DNA of 64,000 nt from Allobosea lathyri (GCF_900108245.1 NZ_FNUY01000009.1:124001-188000); one strand, 5' to 3'. Positions 1 through 9,557 are shown, counted from the first letter of the stretch. Notes: generated by a model from the sequence alone, not told the origin. Made by a program: numbers and translations.

Positions 1-3
1 TTT

Positions 4-156
4 TCAGTCGAGATCGCTCGACAGTCTGCTGCCTGAAATCGGCTTCGATACGAACGGATGCGGTCGCAACGCCACGAAGCTTACGAAGATCACGATGACC
101 CCGGCGACAGCGAGCCATAGCCAAAACTCGATGGGCGGGCGGCTAGGATTTCTCAT
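4..156 (-). CDS. Small single-pass membrane protein (hypothetical)
   Basis: A 50-residue frame begins MRNPSRPPIEFWLWL and has one strongly hydrophobic stretch (about residues 11-30) with a positively charged N-terminus, then a polar tail. That is the layout of a small single-span inner-membrane protein. No family is recognised. The sequence before the ATG is C-rich on the coding strand and shows no Shine-Dalgarno motif, which weakens the call. It could instead be chance coding potential in an accessory region. Confidence 0.35.
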   Translation of the reverse strand: MRNPSRPPIEFWLWLAVAGVIVIFVSFVALRPHPFVSKPISGSRLSSDLD

Positions 157-237
157 CGGGGGGAAATCACCCACAAACGGGAATGTTCCTAGGGACCTTT
201 TGCATTCGGGCGTAGGATGGAGCCCGAGGTAAAAGTT

Positions 238-501
238 ATGCCATTCAAATCGGTCGTCTCTTCAGACGATCTCGAAAAACTGCGGTCAGCATTTGAAAAA
301 GCGTGGATTGAGATTGAGGCACTGAAGCGCGTGCCATTGCCTCGCGCGCTGGCCGAGCGAGACCGCCTCGGACATATTGTGTTCGTAATTTGGGGAGCTG
401 ATCCCGATTGTGACCTGCCGACCAAGGCCGTCGAGCGCTACCTTGCCAGCGCACATCATTTATCCCCGGAATCGGATCTCGCTAAGTCGCAGGATTCCTG
501 A
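238..501 (+). CDS. Hypothetical protein, 87 aa
   Basis: The frame begins MPFKSVVSSDDLEKL and is hydrophilic and helix-rich. It contains an ERDRLGHIVFVIWG stretch that resembles short uncharacterised proteins of rhizobia. The ATG at 238 is preferred over the in-frame ATG at 217 because a GAGGT sits seven bases before it. No catalytic motif, signal peptide or membrane segment is visible. The similarity to rhizobial proteins is from memory and was not searched. Function unknown. Confidence 0.6.
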   Translation: MPFKSVVSSDDLEKLRSAFEKAWIEIEALKRVPLPRALAERDRLGHIVFVIWGADPDCDLPTKAVERYLASAHHLSPESDLAKSQDS

Positions 502-643
502 GCGCCAAACCGTCAGAGCGAGCATCGGCGACAATCGTAGTGACGGAAGTGGCGATGCAGGCAGTCCATAACCACAAGAATATCTTCATGACGACACCAA
601 GCTTCGGCATTAGAGTTCGTCGGAGCAGCTCAAGTCGCAGCGT

Positions 644-832
644 TCATTTTTTATCCCAAGCTTGGATCGCCTTCGCGAGCGCATTCAATTCCTGCTGCGC
701 GGCATGGTCTTTTGTGCCCTTGGCGAGCGACTTCACTCGTCTAACTGCTAGCGCGTAATCCTCGGGCGTTTCGATTACGAAGGACAGCTTACGGGCAGGC
801 TCGTCTCTATCTTGGCGAATTTTGGTTTTCAT
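644..832 (-). CDS. Hypothetical protein, 62 aa, HigA-N-terminus-like
   Basis: This small lysine-rich protein begins MKTKIRQDRDEPARK. Its central ETPEDYALAVRRVKSLAKG and LNALAKAIQAWDKK resemble the helical N-terminal segment (ITTEEEY...ELLATLIEAYE) seen ahead of the HTH in HigA-type antitoxins, but the HTH itself is absent. The start at 832 is chosen because GGAGGGG lies a few bases upstream. No toxin gene is adjacent. It may be a stand-alone small protein or the remnant of an antitoxin. The family link is tentative. Confidence 0.5.
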   Translation of the reverse strand: MKTKIRQDRDEPARKLSFVIETPEDYALAVRRVKSLAKGTKDHAAQQELNALAKAIQAWDKK

Positions 833-1215
833 GGCCCCCTCCGACAGCTCAACCAAGTGGCGGGTCTAACGTTCCGCGATGCCATTGCGACGCCGTCGAA
901 GTTCGGCGCCGTCTCACCTGATCAGAGGCAGTAAGGTTACGGCGGCGATCACAATCACGATCGCGGAGCGGATGAGAATGCCGTGGCAGTGCTTCATCGT
1001 CACGTCGGATTGCGCTCGCATGCTCAACTCCCTTGCGCCCCCACCTCAGGCTTGCGCGGACGCGTTTGCGTCACAAGAACGAAGTCGGGTTGAGAGCCCA
1101 TTCGTCAGGCGGCGTGGCGCAAAGAGCACGCTGCCATGACGGCCAGCGGCAATTTCGCGTTGGACGTGATCAGTCCCGCCTGACTCCAAGGCTGAAATGG
1201 AACGCACCCAGCTGT

Positions 1216-1328
1216 TGTCCTTTTCAGGACGGCGACTTTTTTCTGTAAACATCTGTATGTAGGGAAAATCCGCGCTGGGTGCCGTTCAACGACGCGCGCT
1301 AGGCGTCGCGTGGCTCGCTGTCCTTTTC
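1216..1328 (+). repeat. Repeated TGTCCTTTTC motifs, possible transposon end
   Basis: TGTCCTTTTC occurs at 1216-1225 and again at 1319-1328 in the same orientation. The first copy continues AGGACGGCGACT, which resembles the terminal inverted repeat of Tn5053/Tn402-type elements (TGTCATTTTCAGAAGACG, recalled from knowledge). Tn7-like and Tn5053-like ends carry several transposase-binding repeats. Such a module lies at 15016-21316, so this could be the far end of its element. No convincing partner end or target duplication was found, so the assignment is speculative. Confidence 0.25.
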
Positions 1329-1452
1329 CCCCATTGGCAAGTGGGCCACGCGCCCCCTCACCGGGCGGGCCAGGGGTTGTCCAGTGACATCGTGCCGTCG
1401 CAGGCGCAGTTTACAAAGCTGAGATCAGAGCAATCCAACTCGGACGCACGTC

Positions 1453-1707
1453 ATGGCTCCGCAAACCGTTTCCGCGACCACAGAGATTGGGTGCGAAGGC
1501 GTCTTTAGAGTCGACGTGCCGCTGGACCCTCGGACCCTCCTGCCGCGCTTGCATGATATCGGGATTTGGCTTGTTGAATGGCAGATCCCGCATCAAGCCC
1601 CCGTGTCGATGCAGCCGCAAAACGACCGGCTCCGCATTAGCTTTCCCGAGCAGCGATATGCCCACGCATTCCACATGCAGTTCGGTGGTCAGGTAGTCGA
1701 AGAGTAG
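1453..1707 (+). CDS. Hypothetical protein, 84 aa
   Basis: The frame starts MAPQTVSATTEIGCEG and reads as a plausible small globular alpha/beta protein (LHDIGIWLVEWQIPHQAP, RLRISFPEQRYAHAF). No known domain, signal or membrane span is seen, and there is no clear ribosome-binding site. It stands alone between non-coding stretches (833-1452 holds no supported gene). The composition is more protein-like than the competing frames on either strand, which is the only support. Confidence 0.45.
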   Translation: MAPQTVSATTEIGCEGVFRVDVPLDPRTLLPRLHDIGIWLVEWQIPHQAPVSMQPQNDRLRISFPEQRYAHAFHMQFGGQVVEE

Positions 1708-1841
1708 GCCATCGGGCCCTTCCGGTGATCGAATTAATTCGGGCGCAGTAGGCCTCGTCGCATCCAGTGGCTGGGCCTTTTTATTGCCTGGAACGATTCA
1801 CCGACGCTCCGGTTTCGACTCGTGTGTGTCGGAGTTGTGTT

Positions 1842-2021
1842 ATGTGCGCGCGTCGCGTTTTGCGCTCGGGTCCCGTGGCCGAGATTGCCAGAAGTCCGCT
1901 TCCGAAGCGCCAGGATGACGCTTCGCCCATCGACCGTGATACCCGTCTCGCGCAATACCGCGCCGAGGGCTGGAACCGCTTTGACGAGAAGGCCGAACCT
2001 TACAAGTCGACCGTGATCTGA
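1842..2021 (+). CDS. Possible small protein, 59 aa
   Basis: The C-terminal half (RDTRLAQYRAEGWNRFDEK and AEPYKSTVI) looks like genuine hydrophilic coding sequence, while the N-terminal part is arginine- and cysteine-rich and may be spurious. The ATG at 1842 is the last in-frame start before the plausible part. No Shine-Dalgarno and no recognised family. It may be the tail of a decayed gene. The following stretch 2022-2357 shows no supported gene. Confidence 0.25.
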   Translation: MCARRVLRSGPVAEIARSPLPKRQDDASPIDRDTRLAQYRAEGWNRFDEKAEPYKSTVI

Positions 2022-2357
2022 TCAGACTCCTTGCATTACGTAAGGCCTTCAGTGTCCTGGAGGCTTTACTGTAACTTGCTGCGGGGAATAATTTTCGTAT
2101 GTGGTGATGCCGCTTCCGCGACGCCTTTGTCCAGCGCCTCCGCGTGCGGCAGCATTCCCGCGATCTCGGTCAGGGCCGCTTGGGCTGCGTCGCCGACCGC
2201 GGCGGCGGGCTAGGCGTGAAGAATTCCGGAGCAGAGAGGCCGAGCGCGCGACAAGTGCCGGTCAGCTAATATTCAAGACGGCAGCGGCAGCGTGATCCGC
2301 GTTTCGCCTGAAAATGCGGCGTCGATCGTGGCCACCTCGGCGGCCAGTCTGGAGCAA

Positions 2358-2588
2358 TTATTGAGTTTGGGGCGGCGCCGCGTGGAGGCGGTCTATAGCG
2401 GCAACAGCCAATGCTCTAGCCTCGGGAACCGTCATCGCAGCGCAATAACCCGGCACCCATGAGGGTATAGTCTCCTCGTCGTGCAGCCAGCGCATTGCCT
2501 TTTCTTTCCGTATTCCGACGAGATTGCTCCAATCCAACGGACTCAGTCCTAAAGCCTGCAACGCCGCGCCGAATTCCCTGCCGTTCAT
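2358..2588 (-). CDS. HTH-like DNA-binding protein, hypothetical
   Basis: This 76-residue frame begins MNGREFGAALQALGLSPLD and continues WSNLVGIRKEKAMRWL. The spacing is that of a Cro/YdaS-like helix-turn-helix in which a short helix pair precedes a recognition helix, and it is often seen in small rhizobial accessory regulators. In-frame ATGs at 2600 and 2609 are alternatives, and none has a strong Shine-Dalgarno. The C-terminal half (VPEARALAVAAIDRL) is a simple amphipathic helix. A DNA-binding role is inferred from the motif only. Confidence 0.5.
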   Translation of the reverse strand: MNGREFGAALQALGLSPLDWSNLVGIRKEKAMRWLHDEETIPSWVPGYCAAMTVPEARALAVAAIDRLHAAPPQTQ

Positions 2589-2611
2589 TCTGTGTCGCAT
2601 CGGTACCATCG

Positions 2612-2896
2612 CTACCTAACGGACCCGGATTTGCGGGGCGTCGGTTTGCGATTGCGCCGCGGTTTCGGTTCGGAGTCGTGTTCTCCAGCCCGCTTCGGCG
2701 TCACGTCTTTCGCGTTGGCTGCTCGCCCTTCGTTGCTCAGATGATGGAGGAGATATCCCAGCACTCCTATCATGAGCACTGGGGTGCGAAGCCGGGCGAT
2801 GAGAAAGGTTAGAGGGACCGCAAATTGGCGAGGGTATCGTCCCTGCGCGATATCGCGAGCAATCCACAGTCCGACTAAATGCACTAAAACCGACAT
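2612..2896 (-). CDS. Small membrane protein with basic tail, hypothetical
   Basis: The 94-residue product has two hydrophobic stretches (about residues 3-13 and 28-50, including VLMIGVLGYLLHHL) followed by a strongly basic tail rich in K, R and P. It lies directly upstream of the small HTH-like gene on the same strand with about 20 bases between them, so the two may be co-transcribed. No family was recognised. The basic tail could hold nucleic acid or lipid, but that is a guess. Positions 2900-3308 contain no convincing gene. Confidence 0.4.
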   Translation of the reverse strand: MSVLVHLVGLWIARDIAQGRYPRQFAVPLTFLIARLRTPVLMIGVLGYLLHHLSNEGRAANAKDVTPKRAGEHDSEPKPRRNRKPTPRKSGSVR

Positions 2897-3308
2897 GCTC
2901 ACTGCACCCTGCCAGGGGAACCAGGCTTCGCCGGGCGCTTGAAGAGCTGCTCTGGTTGCATGTCATTGCCCGCGATCCCGCCTGCTATTTCGCATGGCTT
3001 CAACGATCGAACGCCGACAGTGCAGTTCCGTTCCCGTCGTTGATCGGGCGAGAGGTGCAAACCCCCGTAATCCTGACTTGTTCGACTGGTGATACCGCAG
3101 GTCGGCGGGCTTCGCGCTAGAGCCTTTGACATGACGATTTCCGCTATGTCGGGGGCTCTTCGGTGCTATCAATACCATTGATGGCGCGCTTTACGCCCGC
3201 TCCGGCAAAGCGGGAAGGGAAGCGCATAGCTGGGGCGACATTTGACTGACGGACGTCGCGCCAAAAGCGCCTCAATAAAATTGCCGACCGAACGAATGTG
3301 CGCAGATA

Positions 3309-4682
3309 TCAGACGTCGGCTAGCACTTTCTGGATCTGCGCGAACTGATAGGGCTTCCTCAGCACGCTCGCCCCAGGCACCTCGTCAATTCCTGCGACCG
3401 TATCGTGGCCGGTTGCAAAGACGATTGCGACTTCGGGCCGCTGTGCTCTCACTTTCCGGGCCAGTTCACCCCCCGAGATGTCGGGCAGGCCCACATCGGT
3501 CAGGAGAACGTCAATCTCTCGCGTGGATGCGATCTGAAGGGCCTTTAGCCCGGTTTCCGCTTCGATCACGGTGTGCCCGAGCTCTTGAACCATATCGGCT
3601 GTGTCCATCCGGATGATCGCGTCATCCTCGCAGATGAGTACAACCAGAGCATCTCGAGGCGCTTTCTCGGGCTCGACGGATGGCATTTCCAGTCGGGGGA
3701 TTTTGCCGTCCCGTGTGAAGACCTGTCTGATCTTTCGCGCAAGAGCATCCCGCGAATAAGGTTTGGACAGCAGATTGACGCCTTCGTCCAGGCGCCCGCC
3801 ATGAACGATGGAGTTTTCCGTGTACCCCGAGGTGAAGAGTACGCTGAGCTGTGGGATGCGCTCTTTGGTTTTTCGCACTAACTCCGTACTTTTCAGAGGG
3901 CCGGGCATGACGACATCGGTGAACAACAAGTCGACAGCGACGCCACTCTCGATCACCACCAGCGCGCTTTGGGCGTCAGGCGCCTTCAACACGCGATAGC
4001 CAAGCTCATCGAGGACCGCGACAACCGTTTCCCGGACAGCCTCGTCATCTTCGACGACAAGAATCGTTTCGTTGCCACCTACGATGGGGCCGGCGTCTAT
4101 TTCGGCCGGCGCGTCTTCGGCCTGCATGGAGCGCGGGAGGTATAGTTTGATGGTCGTGCCCTGGCCGGGTTCGCTGTAGACTTTGACATGCCCGCCAGAC
4201 TGCTTGACGAAGCCGAAGACCATAGAGAGGCCAAGGCCTGTGCCTTTGCCCTGCGGTTTGGTTGAGAAGAATGGCTCGAAAGCTTGTGCCATGACTTCCG
4301 GCGTCATGCCGGTCCCGGTGTCGGTTACCGAAACCTGGACGTATTGGCCTGCGACCACTTCGGCATGCAGGTCGGCGTAGCTATCATCGAGGAAAGCGTT
4401 GCCGGCCTCGATCGTCAGGTGCCCGCGCGCATCCATGGCGTCACGGGCATTGATCGCGAGGTTGAGAACCGCATTCTCAAGATTCGTCGGATCGACCAAC
4501 GTGTTCCAAAGCCCCCCAGCGATTACCGTCTCGATTTCGACGGCTTCGCCGATCGTCCGGCGAAGCAGGTCGTCCATCCCGCGGACCAGGCGGCCGACAT
4601 TGACGACTTTCGGCTCAAGCGGCTGTCGGCGACCGAAAGCGAGCAGCTGCGATGACAGGTGAGAGCCTCTTGCTACGCCACC
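3309..4682 (-). pseudogene. 5'-truncated hybrid histidine kinase with two receiver domains
   Basis: The reading frame from about 4682 carries the end of a dimerisation domain (GVARGSHLSSQLLAFGRR), then a HATPase_c domain with N box (NLENAVLNLAINARDAM), G1 (VTDTGTGM) and G2 (GKGTGLGLSMVFG), and then two receiver domains. Each receiver has an acidic pair (VVEDDE, CEDDAI), a phospho-acceptor Asp (LLFTDVVMPG, LLTDVGLPD) and a conserved Lys-Pro (SKPY, RKPY). The sensor region and the phospho-acceptor histidine of the HisKA domain are missing. Upstream of 4682 the frame is unrelated and antisense to the neighbouring ATPase. The kinase was therefore cut by the rearrangement that also beheaded that gene. 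It may still be translated from an internal start, but it cannot autophosphorylate in the normal way. Confidence 0.8.
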
Positions 4683-4683
4683 T

Positions 4684-5364
4684 GACCGCCTGTCGAGCGA
4701 CTTCGGCCGCAGCGTCTGGATCTGCCGACAAGGCGCGCGAATCAGCCGCTGGCGCCGCGCCCTGCAGATGCTGGAAGCCGACCCGATCTTCAAGGACGCT
4801 GAGGTTGCCGAGCTCGCCGATGCCGCTCTTGACGAGCGGGAACTGAAAAAGCAGGCCAAGGCGCTTTTCGGCAAGTTGAGCTCAGGCCACAAGATCGTGC
4901 TTCTCACGATAACCAGGCTTGTTGAGACGGTAGAGGAACGGACACTTGTTCTGCTTGACGAGCCGGAGGCGCATCTTCATCCGCCGCTGCTGTCTGCGTT
5001 TGTTCGCGCACTGTCCGACCTTTTGATCAACCGCAACGGTGTGGCCATTATCGCAACCCATTCGCCAGTGGTTCTTCAGGAGGTCCCGAGCAGTTGTGCC
5101 TGGAAGGTTCGCCGGTCCGGCTTGCAGATGGAGGCCGAGCGACCGGAGATCGAAACCTTCGGCGAGAACGTCGGCATCCTGACCCGCGAGGTTTTCGGGC
5201 TCGAAGTCAGCCACTCAGGGTTCCACAAGATGCTGCGCGACGCCGTGGCCGAGGGCGAGACCTATGAGGAGATCGTCGCGCGGTTCGGCGGCGAACTCGG
5301 CGGTGAGGCCAAGGCGATTCTGCGCGCCATCCTCAGCGCCCGACCAGACGCCATAGCGCGCTGA
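4684..5364 (+). pseudogene. 5'-truncated Septu-type (PtuA-like) AAA ATPase
   Basis: From 4684 the frame reads DRLSSDFGRSVWICRQGA and then continues in an OLD/PtuA-like ATPase C-terminal half. It has a Walker B/ABC-like segment (TLVLLDEPEAHLHPPLLSAF), a switch histidine (VAIIATHSPVVLQEV) and a long helical C-terminus. Walker A and the N-terminal half are absent. The frame hits TGA at 4660-4662 just upstream of the junction. Its stop overlaps the ATG of the HNH gene (TGATG), the coupled arrangement of ptuA-ptuB Septu pairs. Septu is a known anti-phage system, and assignment to it rests on the ATPase plus HNH pairing. Without Walker A the protein cannot hydrolyse ATP normally. An internal ATG at 4768 could yield a fragment. 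Confidence 0.75.
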
Positions 5365-6212
5365 TGCTGAAACTCGATCCGCCCAATCGAACCGCGCGGG
5401 AAAGCTTCGTCGCCTGCGTTAGCCGGGTGCGCGACGCTGGGCTTCGCGCTCGCCTTGACGGCGTTGAAAATGCGATCGCCGCGAGCTCCGCCGCCTTCGA
5501 GATTGCCGCAGTCGCGCAGTCTCTTCACCAGATCGCACGGCACACTATGGTGGGTGGGACTGTGTCACGTGCAGAAATGGAAGCCGTCTATGTGCAAAGA
5601 ATGGCCAAGAAGGGCGCGCCTGGGCGCGCCATTTACGAAGAGCTGATTTCGGCGCCGGCGCACGGCAGGTGCCCGATCTGTGCCCAGCGTTCGGTGACCA
5701 CCCTGGATCACCACCTCCCCAAAGCGCACTACCCCGCTCTTGCCGTCGCGCCGCTCAATCTCGTCCCGTCCTGTTCCGACTGCAACAAGGCCAAACTCGC
5801 CGGCTACCCGAGAACGGCGATCGACGTCACCTTGCATCCCTATTTCGACGATGTGGATGCTGGCCGCTGGCTGTTTGCGGAGGTTGTTCAGACTAGGCCC
5901 ACCGCACTGCGATTCTACGCCAACGCGCCCGCGGCGCTCGGCGCCCCGCTCACTGATCGCCTGTCGAACCATTTCGTCACGTTTGATCTTGGTCGTCTAT
6001 ATGCTGCGGAGGCAGCCGAGGAGCTGCTTAATGTGCGGCATCAGCTGGCCATGCTTCACGATGCCGGCGGCGCCGACGATGTGCGCGCTCATCTGGAAGG
6101 TGAAGCCGAGAGCCGTCGACGGGGTCGGCGCAATGGCTGGCGAACCGCGACCTATGAAGCATGGGCGCACAGCGACTGGTTTTGCGGTGGCGGCTTCGCG
6201 CCGATTGGTTGA
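5364..6212 (+). CDS. HNH endonuclease, PtuB-like (Septu)
   Basis: The 282-residue protein carries an HNH-type zinc-bound nuclease core: C103-P-I-C106, D115-H116-H117, N132 and C137-x-x-C140 (LNLVPSCSDCNKAK). In PtuB proteins this domain cuts nucleic acid when released or directed by the partner ATPase. The start overlaps the ATPase stop by one base, which shows translational coupling. The nuclease gene looks intact although its partner has lost Walker A. It may be an orphan on the way to decay, or it may be served by another ATPase such as the downstream SMC-like proteins. Positions 6213-6426 separate it from the next gene and hold no other coding sequence. Confidence 0.8.
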   Translation: MLKLDPPNRTARESFVACVSRVRDAGLRARLDGVENAIAASSAAFEIAAVAQSLHQIARHTMVGGTVSRAEMEAVYVQRMAKKGAPGRAIYEELISAPAHGRCPICAQRSVTTLDHHLPKAHYPALAVAPLNLVPSCSDCNKAKLAGYPRTAIDVTLHPYFDDVDAGRWLFAEVVQTRPTALRFYANAPAALGAPLTDRLSNHFVTFDLGRLYAAEAAEELLNVRHQLAMLHDAGGADDVRAHLEGEAESRRRGRRNGWRTATYEAWAHSDWFCGGGFAPIG

Positions 6213-6426
6213 CCACAAACCGGAGATAGGTCTCCCTCGGCTGGCCGTTACCGAGGACGATGAGGAAGAGCAGCAATCTTGATGCCAGCTGCTGGAAGCT
6301 CCCGCTTTGTACCCAGGGGGACTGCAGTGGCGATAGCGAAGTGGATAGATGACGTGCTGTCGTTGAGTTAAATATGCGAGGCTGTGCGCTCAACTAAGAA
6401 TCGATAATTGTGGGGGATTGCGAAGT

Positions 6427-9400
6427 ATGTTTTCTCGAGGGTCTGAATGGCGCGAATGGGACCTGCACATACACTCGCCGGCTTCATTTCATTGGGACGG
6501 TGAACGATTCGGCTCCGACAAAGCTTGCAATGATCACCTCATCGACGAGATGATTGGTGCTCTCAATGACGCTGCGCCGACGGCCTATGCGCTTATGGAT
6601 TACTGGACATTTGACGGTTGGTTCGCGCTGAAGACCCGACGTATAGAAGCGGGTGCTCCCGAGCTCACCAAGACCGTCTTTCCTGGTATCGAGCTGCGAT
6701 TGGCAGCGCCCATGTCGGCGCGACTGAATGCCCATGTCATTTTCTCGAACGAAATCGAGGACCAGCACCTCAAAGATTTTCTATCGAGGCTGAAGCTCGA
6801 ACTCACCAATCAGCCGCTGTCTCACCATGCATTGATCGCATATGCCCGAAATGCTGGCGCTGATAAATTGAGGAAGCACGGCTTTGAAAAGGGAAAAATC
6901 GCCTCGGATGATGCTCAGGCGTTCGTCGCTGGATGCAAAATCGCCGAAATCAATGTGGATTCCTATAAGGAGGCGATTCGCCTAGTGCCGGACGGCCAAG
7001 CCATTGGGTTTATGCCCTTCTCGACGAATGACGGTCTCGAATCCATCGATGCGATGGAGCACTACGCCTATACACTCGGTCTTTTTGAAAGCTCGCCGAT
7101 ATTCGAAACGCGAAAGCCCGATCTCTGGGCTGCCTTTTGTGGCGTTGAAACCGAAGGCAACAAGAAGTGGTTTGGCAATTTTCAAGCTGCGCTGAAGGGT
7201 ATTCCACGCCTTGCCGTATCGGGTAGCGACGCGCACAGGTTTCGTGGGAACGGCGACAACGATAAGCGCGGGTATGGCGACTTTCCGTCAGGAAAGCGAT
7301 CGTGGCTTAAGGCTGATCCAACCTGGAAGGGCTTGTTGCAAGCGCTAAAAGAGCCCGCAAAGCGCTCATTCCTGGGAGAGAGGCCCCCCAAGCTGGAACG
7401 GATCAATCAACACAAGACGTTCTACATAGATCGGATCCGCATAATCAAATCGTTGGAGAGTACGCTCACTGATAGTTGGCTAGACGGAACAGAGATCCCT
7501 CTGAATCCGGACCTCGTTGCGATCATCGGCAATAAGGGAAGCGGCAAGAGCGCACTTGCAGACATACTCGCACTTCTGGGGAACTCTCAGCAAAGTGCTC
7601 ACTTCTCGTTCCTGAAGCGCGATCGCTTTCGCGGAAAATCGGGTGAGCCGGCTCGTCAGTTCACAGGCGAGTTACTATGGCTCGCAGGTGATCCATGCGT
7701 GATGACCCTTGCCGACGACCCATCGGCCGAACGCGTCGAACTCGTTCGATACATCCCACAGGGCCGGTTCGAAGCGCTCTGCAATGATCACGTATCCGGC
7801 AAGACCGATCAGTTCGAGAAGGAATTGCGAGATGTAATCTTCTCGCATGTACCGAAGACGGTTCGTCTTGAGGCTCTGAGTTTTGACCAGCTGATTGAAC
7901 AACAGGAGAACGTCTTCAGAGCGCGGGCAAGCGAGTTGCGCAAATCGCTGCGGGCGCTCAATGAGCAGATAGTAGATATCGAAGATCAACTGCATCCGAA
8001 TGTACAGAAGAACCTCGCAGAGCAGATACGGCTCAAGCAGAAGCAGATCGAGGAGCACACCTCAATCAAGCCGGTGGCTGTGGAGGAGCCAACTGAGGAA
8101 CTTACTGCGGATCAGCAGCGGGCGAGTGCTAGGCTTGCTGAGATCGGTGCAGCGCTGGAGAAGCTAAAAAGCGACGCCAAAAAGGCTGCCGAGGACAGAC
8201 AGACTATCGGTCGAAAACAAAGAGCGTTGCGTAACATCGGAGAGCGCATCACGCTCTTCGAGAAGCAGTTCGCAGTTTTCATAGCCGAAATAGCTGGGGA
8301 TCTTGCCGCTGCCGGCTTGAAGGCTGATGATCTGATTAAGCTGACCATAGACCGGACTGTCTTGCCAGGGCGTCAGCAGGCATTGGCGACCAGCGATGAC
8401 GAGATCGCGAAAAAGGGCGAGCAAGATGTTGCTGCTGAAGCCGCTTTGGTCGGCGAGGAAAAGCAGCTCTCCGAGCAGCTAAACGAGCCTCAGCAGAAGT
8501 ACCAAGCAAACGTTCAATCGCTGAAGGAATGGCAAACAGCGTTGGAGGTGATCGAAGGCTCGGAAACAGAGCCAGAAAGCCTTAGGGGTTTACGGCGACG
8601 GGTAGCACAAATAACGGAGCTGCCAACGAATGTCGTGGAGAAGCGGGCATCTCGTCGGGAGATAACCATCCAGATTTTTGCAGTGCTGGCAGAGCAACGC
8701 GCTGCGCGAGAGGCACTGTTTGCGCCACTGCAAGAGTTAATTCAAGAAAATTCTCTGATCAGAGACGAATACAAGCTTCAATTTCAAGCGAAGCTTCTTG
8801 GTTCATCCGACGCCATCGCGACCAATCTGTTCGGCGCTATCAAGCAGAATATTGGTGAGCTCCGCGGAGAAGACGAGAGCCTCGCCGCTGTTCGTAGTAG
8901 ATTTGAACGGTATCGTTTTGAGAGTGCAACCGATGCGACCGGCTTTGCGGAGGACATCGCCTCTCTGCTGACCGAGAGTGCGGGGAAGGCGGCAAATGAT
9001 GTTCCCGGTATCAGGACCCTCATGCGGAAGGAAAAGGATCCGGCAGAGGTATACAATTATATTTTCGGTCTTCAATATTTGGAGCCAAAGTACACACTCC
9101 TCTTCCAGGATACGCAGATAGAGCAATTATCACCCGGGCAGCGAGGCGCCCTTCTGTTGATTTTCTATTTGCTTGTAGACAAGGGACGAAACCCGATCGT
9201 GCTCGATCAGCCAGAGGAGAACCTGGACAATGAGACGGTCGTGAGCTTGCTCGTGCCGGTACTCAATGAGGCGAAGAAGTCCCGTCAGATCATTATGGTT
9301 ACCCACAATCCGAATTTAGCGGTCGTGTGTGATGCCGAGCAGATAATACATGCAACATTCGACAGGAAGAGCGGCGCGCGCATTTCCTATCGGTCTGGCT

Positions 9401-9492
9401 CGATCGAAGACGGGATAATGAACCGCGCTGTCGTGGATGTTCTAGAAGGAACTAAGGTCGCGTTTAACAACAGAGGTCAGAAATATCATTGA
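6427..9492 (+). CDS. PHP-domain/SMC-like ATPase, TrlF (Ppl) family
   Basis: This 1021-residue protein starts with a PHP-type phosphoesterase domain: H14-I-H16 in DLHIHSP, MDYWTFDGW, and SGSDAHRF around residue 270. An SMC/RecF-like ATPase follows, with Walker A (GNKGSGKSAL, about 369-378), a long coiled-coil middle (about 480-800) and a C-terminal signature and Walker B (LSPGQRGALLLIFYL, IVLDQPEENLDNE, about 901-937). TrlF-family proteins and the Ppl (polymerase/histidinol phosphatase-like) single-gene defence system share this fusion. A role in sensing and cutting foreign or damaged DNA is inferred. The ATG at 6427 follows GGGGGAT by about nine bases. A TTG at 6418 is an alternative start. 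It is followed 65 bases later by the yhaO-like gene on the same strand. Confidence 0.85.
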   Translation: MFSRGSEWREWDLHIHSPASFHWDGERFGSDKACNDHLIDEMIGALNDAAPTAYALMDYWTFDGWFALKTRRIEAGAPELTKTVFPGIELRLAAPMSARLNAHVIFSNEIEDQHLKDFLSRLKLELTNQPLSHHALIAYARNAGADKLRKHGFEKGKIASDDAQAFVAGCKIAEINVDSYKEAIRLVPDGQAIGFMPFSTNDGLESIDAMEHYAYTLGLFESSPIFETRKPDLWAAFCGVETEGNKKWFGNFQAALKGIPRLAVSGSDAHRFRGNGDNDKRGYGDFPSGKRSWLKADPTWKGLLQALKEPAKRSFLGERPPKLERINQHKTFYIDRIRIIKSLESTLTDSWLDGTEIPLNPDLVAIIGNKGSGKSALADILALLGNSQQSAHFSFLKRDRFRGKSGEPARQFTGELLWLAGDPCVMTLADDPSAERVELVRYIPQGRFEALCNDHVSGKTDQFEKELRDVIFSHVPKTVRLEALSFDQLIEQQENVFRARASELRKSLRALNEQIVDIEDQLHPNVQKNLAEQIRLKQKQIEEHTSIKPVAVEEPTEELTADQQRASARLAEIGAALEKLKSDAKKAAEDRQTIGRKQRALRNIGERITLFEKQFAVFIAEIAGDLAAAGLKADDLIKLTIDRTVLPGRQQALATSDDEIAKKGEQDVAAEAALVGEEKQLSEQLNEPQQKYQANVQSLKEWQTALEVIEGSETEPESLRGLRRRVAQITELPTNVVEKRASRREITIQIFAVLAEQRAAREALFAPLQELIQENSLIRDEYKLQFQAKLLGSSDAIATNLFGAIKQNIGELRGEDESLAAVRSRFERYRFESATDATGFAEDIASLLTESAGKAANDVPGIRTLMRKEKDPAEVYNYIFGLQYLEPKYTLLFQDTQIEQLSPGQRGALLLIFYLLVDKGRNPIVLDQPEENLDNETVVSLLVPVLNEAKKSRQIIMVTHNPNLAVVCDAEQIIHATFDRKSGARISYRSGSIEDGIMNRAVVDVLEGTKVAFNNRGQKYH

Positions 9493-9557
9493 ACATTTAT
9501 TTGCCCTGCTCGGCGTACGTGTTTCCGATGCGCGCCCTGGTAATTGAAGGCGCCTAG

